DNA from: Pseudomonadota bacterium
GTDB lineage: Bacteria > Pseudomonadota > Alphaproteobacteria > Azospirillales > Azospirillaceae
Direction: 5' to 3'
NCBI GenBank assembly: GCA_023416455.1
Contig: JAEZHQ010000443.1
Span: forward strand, 1 to 23,434
DNA length: 23,434 nucleotides
The first letter of the stretch is position 1. Each line of letters opens with the position of its first letter. Position numbers and translations under genes: made by a program. The notes under the pieces were generated by a model. That model had not been told where the DNA came from. It ran no database searches and saw nothing but the letters and a program-made list of their open reading frames with translations. Shown here in pieces: positions 16,959 through 23,434 of the stretch.

Positions 16959-17252
16959 ATGCGGACCGCCATCACCACCGAGACGACCCTGACCGCCCCT
17001 GTTCTTCAGGAGATCCGCAACTTCATCGTGGAGAACTTCCTCCTGGGGAACGACTCCGGCTTCGACAATGGAGAATCCCTGCTGGAATCCGGGGTCATCG
17101 ACTCCACCGGCATCATGCACGTCGTCGCCTTCCTGGAGGAGCGTTTCGGCATCGCCGTCGAGGACGAGGATCTGGTGGCCGACAACCTGGAGTCGGTCGC
17201 CCGCATCGCCGGCTATGTCGAGCGCAAGAAGGCATTGAGGGACGCGGCCTGA
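16959..17252 (+). CDS. Stand-alone acyl carrier protein
   Basis: A 97-residue acidic helical protein. The segment ESLLESGVIDSTGIMHVVAF contains the phosphopantetheine attachment Ser within IDSTG, in the usual place before helix 2, and the end ESVARIAGYVERKKA matches helix 4 of carrier proteins. It should hold an acyl or aminoacyl thioester. I prefer the ATG at 16959, 11 bases after AGGAG (16943-16947), over the ATG at 16929, which has no ribosome site. It opens a block with an AMP-forming ligase 36 bases downstream, which would load it. It is not the housekeeping AcpP, since it lacks the conserved DSLDTVEL and has no fatty-acid neighbours. Confidence 0.9.
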   Translation: MRTAITTETTLTAPVLQEIRNFIVENFLLGNDSGFDNGESLLESGVIDSTGIMHVVAFLEERFGIAVEDEDLVADNLESVARIAGYVERKKALRDAA

Positions 17253-17288
17253 CCCCAGGCCGCGCCGCACGTCGGACGGGGACGCCCC

Positions 17289-18833
17289 ATGGCTCATCTG
17301 CTGCACCAGTTTCTCGGCGAAACCGCCGCCCGCGCGCCGGATCGCACCGCGCTCATCGCGGGCGAGGCCCAACGGACCTTTGCGGAGCTGGACCGCGAAA
17401 GCGACGCCATCGCCTGCGCGCTCCAGGCCGCCGGGGTGGCCCGGGGCGACCGCGTGGCGGTGATGCTGGAGAACTCCATCGAGTATGTCGCCAGCCTGTT
17501 CGGCGCGCTCAAGGCCGGTGCCGTCTACGTCCCCGTCAACCCCTCCACCAAGGCGGACAAGCTGGCCTACATCCTGGGCGACGCCGGCGTGCGCGCGCTG
17601 GTCGCGCCGGGCGCGCTCGCCCGCCAGGTGGTGCCGGCCCTGGAGGAGGTGCCGTCCCTGGCCGCCACGCTGTGGGTCGGGCCGGCCGCGCCGGCCGGCG
17701 GCGCCGGCGGGCTGCGTTACGGCGACGTCCGCGCCGCCCCGCACCGGGCACCGGCCGACCCCGGCCTGATCGACCAGGACCTGGCCGCCATCCTCTACAC
17801 CTCCGGGACCACCGGCCGGCCCAAGGGGGTGATGCTGAGCCACGCCAACCTCGTCAACACCACCTGGTCGATCGCCACCTACCTGGGCAACCGGCCGGAC
17901 GACGTGGTCCTGTGCGTCCTGCCCCTGACCTTCGGCTATGGGCTGTCGCAGGTGCTGACCGGCGCCATGACCGGCTTCACCGTGCTGCTGGAGCGGTCCT
18001 TCGCCTTCCCGGCGGACACGCTGGCCCGCATGGTGAAGCACCGCATCACCGGCCTGCCCGGCGTGCCGACCTTCTTCTCCACCCTGCTGGGGATGGAGGC
18101 GCTGAAGGCGGCCGATCTGTCCTCGCTGCGCTACCTGACCAACGCGGCGGCCCCGCTGCCCACCGCCCACATCGACCGCCTGCGCGCGCGCTTCCCCGAG
18201 GCCGCCTTCTATTCGATGTACGGCATGACGGAATGCTGCACGCGTATCTGCTACCTCGACCCCCGCGAGCTGGGCGCCCGGACGGCCTCGGTCGGCCGCG
18301 CCATCCCCAACTGCGAAGCCTATGTGGTGGACGAGCGGGGCAACCGCGCCGCCCCCGGCGTGGTGGGCGAGCTGGTGGTGCGCGGCGCCAACGTCATGCG
18401 CGGCTACTGGCGGCGCCCGGAGGAGACCGCGCGGCGCCTGCGCACCGGCCCGCTGGGCGAGACCCTGCTCCACACCGGCGACCTCTTCACCAGCGACGCC
18501 GACGGCTTCCTCTATTTCGTCAGCCGCATGGACGACGTCTTCAAGTGCCGCGGCGAGAAGGTCAGCCCCAAGGAGGTCGAGAACGTCCTTTACGAGCTGG
18601 AGGCGGTCGCCGAGGCCGCCGTGGTCGGCGTGCCGGACGCCGCCGACGGCATGGCGGTGAAGGCCTATGTGGTGCCCCGCGAGGGCGCCGCCCTGTCGGA
18701 GGCGCTGATCCGCCAGCATTGCCGCGGCCGGCTGGAAAGCCACCTCGTGCCCAGGTTCGTCGAGTTCCGCGACGCCCTGCCCAAGACGGACTCCGGAAAG
18801 ATCAAGCGGGCGGTCCTGGCCCAGAGCGCCTGA
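17289..18833 (+). CDS. AMP-forming acyl ligase (ANL superfamily), probable carrier-protein loader
   Basis: A 514-residue adenylate-forming enzyme. Motifs in order: LYTSGTTGRPKGV (P-loop, residues ~169-181), YGMTE (311-315), TGD (396-398), and the catalytic Lys504 in PKTDSGKIKR at the end. The closest described relatives I know of are the AMP-forming ligases found beside EPS genes in exosortase-A-type loci; no exosortase is seen here. The enzyme should activate a carboxylic acid with ATP and pass it to the carrier protein just upstream. ACGGGGA 6 bases before the ATG supports the start. The substrate (fatty acid, hydroxy acid or amino acid) cannot be decided by eye. Confidence 0.9.
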   Translation: MAHLLHQFLGETAARAPDRTALIAGEAQRTFAELDRESDAIACALQAAGVARGDRVAVMLENSIEYVASLFGALKAGAVYVPVNPSTKADKLAYILGDAGVRALVAPGALARQVVPALEEVPSLAATLWVGPAAPAGGAGGLRYGDVRAAPHRAPADPGLIDQDLAAILYTSGTTGRPKGVMLSHANLVNTTWSIATYLGNRPDDVVLCVLPLTFGYGLSQVLTGAMTGFTVLLERSFAFPADTLARMVKHRITGLPGVPTFFSTLLGMEALKAADLSSLRYLTNAAAPLPTAHIDRLRARFPEAAFYSMYGMTECCTRICYLDPRELGARTASVGRAIPNCEAYVVDERGNRAAPGVVGELVVRGANVMRGYWRRPEETARRLRTGPLGETLLHTGDLFTSDADGFLYFVSRMDDVFKCRGEKVSPKEVENVLYELEAVAEAAVVGVPDAADGMAVKAYVVPREGAALSEALIRQHCRGRLESHLVPRFVEFRDALPKTDSGKIKRAVLAQSA

Positions 18834-18883
18834 TCCGCCGCCCGCCCGCAGCCCCGCCCCCCACGGTCAAGGAGTGCACCCGC

Positions 18884-20899
18884 ATGTGTGGTGTCGCCGG
18901 TGTCCTCGCCGGGCCGCGCGCCGAGCCCCCCGCGCTCGACGAGCTGAAGCGCATGATCGCCATGCTCGGGCATCGCGGCCCCGACGGCTACGGCTTTTAC
19001 CGCGACGGCCGGATCGGGCTCGCCCACGCGCGCCTCAGCATCGTCGGCCTGGCCGGCGGCTTCCAGCCGATCCACAACGAGGACCGCAGCCTCTGGATCT
19101 CCTTCAACGGCGAGATCTTCAACCATGTGGAGCTGCGCCGCGAGCTGGAGGCGCGCGGCCACCGCTTCTACACCCGGACCGACACCGAGGTCATCGTCCA
19201 CGCCTTCGAGGAGTACGGCCCGGCCTGCTGGGCCAGGCTGAACGGCCAGTTCGCCATCGCCCTGTGGGATGCGGTCCGCCGCGAGCTGTGGCTGGTCCGC
19301 GACCGGCTCGGCATCCTGCCCCTCTTCTACGCCCGCAGCGGCGACCATCTGGCCTTCGCCTCCGAAGCCAAGGCGCTGTTCGGCGGCGGCCGGGTCGAGC
19401 CGCGCTTCGACGCCGCCCGCCTCGCCCAGGTCTTCACCCACTGGAGCGTCGCCCCCCAGGGCAGCGTCTTCGCCGGGGTCCACGGCGTTCCCCCGGCCAC
19501 CGCCATCCGCGTCGACTCCGCGCTGCGCCTGCACGAGGAGCGCTACTGGCAGCCCGACCTGACGGCCGACCCCGCGCTCGCCGGCATCACGCTGGACGAG
19601 GCGGCCGACCGGCTGGAGGAGCGGCTGGAGGATGCCATCCGGCTGCGCCTGCGCGCCGACGTGCCGGTCGGCGTCTACATCAGCGGCGGCCTCGACAGCT
19701 CGGTGATCGCGGCGCTGGCGCGCCGGCTCGACACCACGCGCATGCACAGCTTCGGGGTGCGTTTCGCCGACCGCGATTTCGACGAGACCGCGCAGCAGCG
19801 CCGCGTCGCCGCCCATGTCGGGACCGAGCACCACGACATCCTGTGCGGCGCGGCCGACATCCAGGCCGCCCTGCCCGACGTGGTCTGGCACGCCGAATCG
19901 CCCCTGCTGCGCACCGCGCCGGCGCCCCTGTTCCTGCTCTCCCGCCTGGTCCGCGACCGCGGCATCCGCGTCGTCCTGTCCGGCGAGGGCGCCGACGAAT
20001 GGCTGGCCGGATACGACCTCTTCAAGGAGGACAGGATCCGCCGCTTCTGGGCGCGCCGGCCGGACTCGGCGGCCCGCCCCCGGCTGCTCGGCCGCGTCCA
20101 CCCCTTCGCCGCGCTCGCCGGGCAGAAGGACAGCCCGCTGTGGCAGGCCTTCTTCCGGCGCGGCATGACGGAGACCGACGACCCCTTCTACGCCCACCGC
20201 ATCCGCTGGCGGAACACCGCCTGGACGCAGCGCCTGCTCGCCCCCGACCTGCGCGCCGCCGCCGCCGAGACGGCCTTCGACGCCGCCGTCGCCGACCGGC
20301 TTCCCGCGGGCTGGTCGCGCTGGAGCCCGCTCGCCCGCAGCCAGTGGGTGGAGATCGCCGCCTTCATGACCCCCTACCTGCTGGCCAGCCAGGGCGACCG
20401 CGTCGCCATGGCCAACAGCATCGAGGTCCGCTATCCCTTCCTCGACCCGGCGGTCGACGACCTCTGCGCCGCCCTGCCCGACCGGGTGAAGATGCTGGGC
20501 CTGCGCGACAAGCTGGCGCTGCGGCGGCTGGCCCGGCGCCTGTTGCCGGCGGAGATCGTCCAGCGCCCCAAGCGCCCCTACCGCGCCCCCATGACCACCG
20601 CGCTGTTCGGCCCCGACGCCCCCGCCTACGTCCGCGAGCTGCTGTCGGACGAGGCGCTGGACCGCTTCGGGCTGGTCGACCGCGCCGGGGTCGCCACCCT
20701 GGCCGGGCGGGCGCACCGGCAGGACGGCCGCATGGCCGGCGAGCGCGAGGAGATGGCGCTGGTCGGCGTGCTCACCCTGCAAATGCTCGCCCGCCAAATC
20801 CTGGACGAGCTGCCGCAGCGCGCCGCGGCGCTGCGCGACCGGCTCGACCGCGCCGCCATCCATGTCCTCGACGACCAAACGGGCGCCGGCCTCTCCTGA
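18884..20899 (+). CDS. AsnB-like glutamine-dependent amidotransferase (asparagine synthase family)
   Basis: A 671-residue class II amidotransferase. It starts MCGVAG, so Cys2 becomes the N-terminal nucleophile after Met removal; HRGPDGYG and SFNGEIFNH are the glutaminase residues. The synthetase half has the ATP-pyrophosphatase loop SGGLDSS (residues 267-273) and SGEGADEWLAGY (the family's SGDGSDELFGGY). All catalytic parts are present. AAGGAG 9 bases before the ATG sets the start. In EPS and O-antigen loci such proteins amidate carboxyl groups (for example of uronic acids) rather than make free asparagine; with an adjacent carrier protein and ligase, amidation of a carrier-bound or sugar-bound acid is likely. 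It is longer than typical AsnB mainly at the C-terminus. Confidence 0.9.
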   Translation: MCGVAGVLAGPRAEPPALDELKRMIAMLGHRGPDGYGFYRDGRIGLAHARLSIVGLAGGFQPIHNEDRSLWISFNGEIFNHVELRRELEARGHRFYTRTDTEVIVHAFEEYGPACWARLNGQFAIALWDAVRRELWLVRDRLGILPLFYARSGDHLAFASEAKALFGGGRVEPRFDAARLAQVFTHWSVAPQGSVFAGVHGVPPATAIRVDSALRLHEERYWQPDLTADPALAGITLDEAADRLEERLEDAIRLRLRADVPVGVYISGGLDSSVIAALARRLDTTRMHSFGVRFADRDFDETAQQRRVAAHVGTEHHDILCGAADIQAALPDVVWHAESPLLRTAPAPLFLLSRLVRDRGIRVVLSGEGADEWLAGYDLFKEDRIRRFWARRPDSAARPRLLGRVHPFAALAGQKDSPLWQAFFRRGMTETDDPFYAHRIRWRNTAWTQRLLAPDLRAAAAETAFDAAVADRLPAGWSRWSPLARSQWVEIAAFMTPYLLASQGDRVAMANSIEVRYPFLDPAVDDLCAALPDRVKMLGLRDKLALRRLARRLLPAEIVQRPKRPYRAPMTTALFGPDAPAYVRELLSDEALDRFGLVDRAGVATLAGRAHRQDGRMAGEREEMALVGVLTLQMLARQILDELPQRAAALRDRLDRAAIHVLDDQTGAGLS

Positions 20900-20970
20900 G
20901 GCGGCCGGCCGGCGCCCGCCCGTTCCTCTCGACGTCGACACAACAACCGCGAACCGGGATACCCCACGCC

Positions 20971-21978
20971 ATGCTGAACGCCCTTCAATCGTTCGACGCC
21001 AACGCCCTCTCGCTCGACTGCGCGGCGGCCGCGCGCCGGATCGAGCGGTCCATCCAGCGCATCGTCGCCCATGACCTGAAGCGCCAGGGGGTCGTGCTCG
21101 GCGTCTCCGGCGGCATCGACAGCTCGGTGTGCGCGGCCCTGGCGGTCCGGGCTCTGGGACCGGAGCGCGTGCTCGCCATCCTCATGCCCGAGAAGGAATC
21201 CTCGCCCGACAGCACCCGGCGCGGCCGCCTGCTCTGCGAGAGCCTGGGGATCGAGCCGATCCTGGAGGACATCACCGCCCCGCTCGACGCCCTCGGCTGC
21301 TACCGGCGCCGCGACGACGCCATCCGCCGCCTGTTCCCCGACTACGGCCCGGGCTGGAAGCAGAAGATCGGGCTGGCCGCCGGCCTGCTCGACGCCGACC
21401 GCGTCAACTACTTCACCATGACGGTGGAGTCGCCGGACGGCGACCGCCGCACCAGCCGCATGCCGGTGGACGTCTACCTCGCCGTGGTCGCCGCCACCAA
21501 CCTGAAGCAGCGCGTGCGCAAGACCATGGAATACACCCACGCCGACCGCCTCAACTACGCCGTGCTGGGCACGCCGAACCGGCTGGAGTACGAGCTGGGC
21601 TTCTTCGTGCGCGGCGGCGACGGGCTGGCCGACCTGAAGCCGATCGCCCACCTCTACAAGTCCCAGGTCTACCAGATGGCCGCGCATCTGGGCCTGCCCG
21701 ACGACATCCAGGGCCAGGCGCCGAGCACCGACACCTACACCCTGCCGCAGTCCCAGGAGGAGTTCTACTACGCCATTCCCTACGACAAGCTGGATCTGGC
21801 GCTGTGCGCCTACGGCCGCGGCGTGCCCGAGGCGGAGGCGGCCGGAGCCCTCGGCCTGTCGGCCGAGCAGGTCCGCCGGGTCTACAAGGACATCGTGCTG
21901 AAGCGGCGCACCTCGGCGCGCATCCTGCGCAACGCCGCCCTGGTGGAGCCGGTCGAGGTCGACGGGAGCGACGCATGA
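20971..21978 (+). CDS. NadE-like ATP pyrophosphatase, divergent NAD+ synthetase paralogue
   Basis: A 335-residue protein of the NH3-dependent NAD+ synthetase fold. SGGIDSS (residues 46-52) is the pyrophosphatase loop; TNLKQRVRKTMEYTHADRLN, VLGTPNRLEYELGFF and DLKPIAHLYKSQVYQMAAHL follow the NadE order. It differs from true NadE where substrates bind: GTPNRLE for GTGNKSE, and PSTDTYTLPQSQEEF for the usual PSADL..GQTDE. There is also an extra segment of roughly 50 residues (about 105-160) before the TNLKQR helix. It has no glutaminase domain. It sits 71 bases after the AsnB-like gene and overlaps the next gene by 4 bases. I think it ligates ammonia or an amine to a carboxylate in the block's pathway; a second housekeeping-like NadE is the alternative. 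Confidence 0.85.
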   Translation: MLNALQSFDANALSLDCAAAARRIERSIQRIVAHDLKRQGVVLGVSGGIDSSVCAALAVRALGPERVLAILMPEKESSPDSTRRGRLLCESLGIEPILEDITAPLDALGCYRRRDDAIRRLFPDYGPGWKQKIGLAAGLLDADRVNYFTMTVESPDGDRRTSRMPVDVYLAVVAATNLKQRVRKTMEYTHADRLNYAVLGTPNRLEYELGFFVRGGDGLADLKPIAHLYKSQVYQMAAHLGLPDDIQGQAPSTDTYTLPQSQEEFYYAIPYDKLDLALCAYGRGVPEAEAAGALGLSAEQVRRVYKDIVLKRRTSARILRNAALVEPVEVDGSDA

Positions 21979-23081
21979 CCGTGATGGCCTGGACCCAGCG
22001 GGGGGTCGCCCGGTACGAGTCGGGCGACCGCGCCGCCCTGGAGGCTTTCCAGAGGGACAACTTCGGCGCGGACTCGATCCAGCTCGCGGAGGACCACGTC
22101 CGCTGGCTGTTCGAGGCCCCGCCGGAGCGGGATCCGGAGGGCACGCAGCTCTGGGTCTGCAAGCGCAACGGGGGGATCGTCGGCCAGCAGGCCGGCATCC
22201 CCTTCGCCCTCAAGGCCGGCGACGGCATCCGCCGGGCCTCCTGGGCGATCGACCTGATGGTCGCCCCGGAATGGCGCCTGCGCGGCGTCGGCCCCGGCCT
22301 GTCGGAGAGCCACGCGGCGGCCAGCGAGGTCACCGTCTCGCTGTCCATGACCGACGCCGCCTACAAGTCCTACAAGCGCGCCGGCTGGCTGGACCTGGGC
22401 AACGTCCCGACCTACCTGCGCGTGATCGACCCGCAGCGCTGCCTTCGGGTCAGCCCTTACGACGGCGGGCTCGCCCGCATCGTCGCCCGGCTCGGCCGGC
22501 CGGCCCTGACCGCCGCCGCGCTGGCCGGCCACGCCGCCGCCCGCACCCTGGGCGCCCGGCTCGGCGAGGTGAAGCGGTTCGACTCCCGGGCCGACGCGCT
22601 GTGGCAGGCCGCGGCGCCCCAGCACGCCTGCATCGCGCGGCGCGACCACGCCTTCCTCGACTGGCGTTTCGACGCCATCCCGTCGGCGGCGCGGCACCGC
22701 CGCCTCCTCGTGACCCGGCGCGACACGCTGATGGCCTACGTCGTTCTGCGCGTCGACCGCTGGCGGGGTGAGGACGTCGGGGTCGTCTGCGACTACCTCG
22801 CGCGGCCGGGCTGGCTGATGCCGGCCTTCGCGCTGGTGGTCGAGCAGGCCCGGAGCGAGGGGATGGCCGCGCTCATCTGCCGGACGCTGAACCAGCAGGC
22901 CGCGCGGCCCTTGTCGATGATGGGTTTCCTGTGCCTGAAGAACGGGCTGCGGCAGCCGACCCGCATGATGGCCCGCGCCGCCGCCGACCGCCAGGATCTG
23001 GTGCCGCTGATCGACGATCCGCGCAACTGGTTCGTCACCGCGGCCGACAGCGACATGGGCTTCAAGGAGCTGGGCGACTGA
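21975..23081 (+). CDS. GNAT-superfamily acyltransferase (two GNAT-like halves)
   Basis: A 368-residue protein whose start codon overlaps the stop of the NadE-like gene (ATGA), so the two are translationally coupled. The first half has the GNAT-type strands LWVCKRNGGIVGQQAGIP and AIDLMVAPEWRLRGVGPGL (the acyl-CoA-binding loop R-x2-G-x-G). The second half begins at HAFLDWRFDAIP and has RDTLMAYVVLRVDRWRGEDVGVVCDYLA, the pattern of EPS-locus GNATs that end in NWFVT..DSD. The last gene of the block, it would transfer the finished acyl or aminoacyl group from carrier protein or CoA to a sugar amine or hydroxyl. FemAB-like aminoacyl transfer is an alternative reading of the double fold. Confidence 0.8.
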   Translation: MTVMAWTQRGVARYESGDRAALEAFQRDNFGADSIQLAEDHVRWLFEAPPERDPEGTQLWVCKRNGGIVGQQAGIPFALKAGDGIRRASWAIDLMVAPEWRLRGVGPGLSESHAAASEVTVSLSMTDAAYKSYKRAGWLDLGNVPTYLRVIDPQRCLRVSPYDGGLARIVARLGRPALTAAALAGHAAARTLGARLGEVKRFDSRADALWQAAAPQHACIARRDHAFLDWRFDAIPSAARHRRLLVTRRDTLMAYVVLRVDRWRGEDVGVVCDYLARPGWLMPAFALVVEQARSEGMAALICRTLNQQAARPLSMMGFLCLKNGLRQPTRMMARAAADRQDLVPLIDDPRNWFVTAADSDMGFKELGD

Positions 23082-23089
23082 TGGCATTT

Positions 23090-23157
23090 CCGGACCGTTC
23101 CGACCTGTGGTCGGAACGTTTTCCGGAGAGGTCCGACCTGTGGTCGGAACGGTCCGG
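23090..23157. repeat. Nested palindromic repeat with two tandem hairpins
   Basis: Outer arms 23090-23105 and 23142-23157 are perfect 16-base complements. Inside lies a second symmetry: TCCGACCTGTGGTCGGAACG occurs twice as a direct repeat (23099-23118 and 23132-23151), each copy a hairpin with a TGT loop (10-base stem 23096-23105/23109-23118; 7-base stem 23132-23138/23142-23148). It starts 9 bases after the acyltransferase stop codon. It could be a transcript-end structure or a mobile palindromic element. Confidence 0.85.
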
Positions 23158-23186
23158 GCTCTCATAGGCCGGGGCGGAAGGGCGAC

Positions 23187-23222
23187 AAAAAGGGGCGTCC
23201 GCGCAGGCGGACGCCCCTTTTT
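23187..23222. terminator. Bidirectional rho-independent terminator between the EPS locus and the rRNA gene
   Basis: A 16-base perfect stem, arms 23187-23202 and 23207-23222 around GCAG, with A5 on one side and T5 on the other, so it works for both strands. It can end both the + strand EPS block and the - strand rRNA transcript. Confidence 0.92.
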
Positions 23223-23305
23223 GCCGGGTCGTGCTCAAGGTCGAGTGTTCGAGGATGCAAGATCATGGGCGCATGAGCGGCTTGCCGCTGCACGCGACGT
23301 TCGGG

Positions 23306-23434
23306 GAGATCAAGCCGATCGAGGGATTAGTACCGGTCAGCTTCAGGCGTTGCCGCCCGTCCACACCCGGCCTATCGACGTGATGGTCTGTCACGCCTCT
23401 CAAGGGAACGCTCGTTTGGAGGAGGGTTTCCCGC
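23306..23434 (-). rRNA. 23S rRNA, 3' end (partial)
   Basis: Read on the - strand, this is the last ~129 bases of a 23S rRNA. Recognisable parts are the GATAGGCCGGGTGTGGACG helix, then GACCGGTACTAATCCCTCG and the alphaproteobacterial end TCGGCTTGATC. The 3' end is placed by aligning GGTACTAAT with the E. coli 23S end, 20 bases further on; a few bases of error are possible. The 5' part lies beyond the window. No 5S rRNA gene follows within the ~225 bases before the acyltransferase gene. Confidence 0.92.

Noticed and set aside
18665..20941. 758-residue open frame on the - strand opposite the AsnB-like gene
   Set aside because: Composition is typical of an antisense shadow (Gly/Arg/Ala/Gln) and the + strand carries complete AsnB motifs.
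1..23434. CRISPR arrays, tRNA genes, insertion sequences
   Set aside because: I looked for regularly spaced repeats, tRNA-like cloverleaf ends and transposase motifs and found none.

Overview
The window is GC-rich DNA from an alphaproteobacterium, most likely a Rhodospirillales member close to Azospirillum. This rests on base composition, on the 3' sequence of the 23S rRNA at the right edge, and on gene content; genus-level assignment is an inference. Nearly all of it is one exopolysaccharide (EPS) locus, with 14 of the 15 protein genes on the + strand and only the flippase on the - strand. The right edge runs into the 3' end of a 23S rRNA gene on the - strand.

Left part (1-6676): the C-terminal part of a GH10 endo-xylanase-like enzyme, an AbrB-type membrane protein, a SAM-dependent methyltransferase, and a 980-residue multidomain GH5 glycosidase. 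The GH5 protein carries three xylan-binding-type modules, and its catalytic domain appears to be inserted inside a Calx-beta domain. A strong terminator follows it.

Middle part (6715-16555): a Wzx-like flippase on the - strand; then on the + strand a WbaP-like initiating sugar-phosphate transferase, an ExoQ/O-antigen-ligase-like polymerase, a GT2 glycosyltransferase, two paralogous GT4 glycosyltransferases and a NodB-type polysaccharide deacetylase. Together these form a Wzx/Wzy-type assembly line: priming on undecaprenyl phosphate, stepwise glycosylation, flipping, polymerisation and trimming.

Right part (16959-23081): a compact five-gene block of stand-alone acyl carrier protein, AMP-forming ligase, AsnB-like glutamine amidotransferase, NadE-like ATP pyrophosphatase and a double-GNAT-like acyltransferase. 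The last two genes overlap by 4 bases. I read this as a carrier-protein-based pathway that builds an amidated acyl or aminoacyl group and places it on the polysaccharide. This is the best candidate for an undescribed system here. After it come a nested palindromic repeat, a bidirectional terminator and the 23S rRNA end. The 5S rRNA gene expected just beyond the 23S end is not present.
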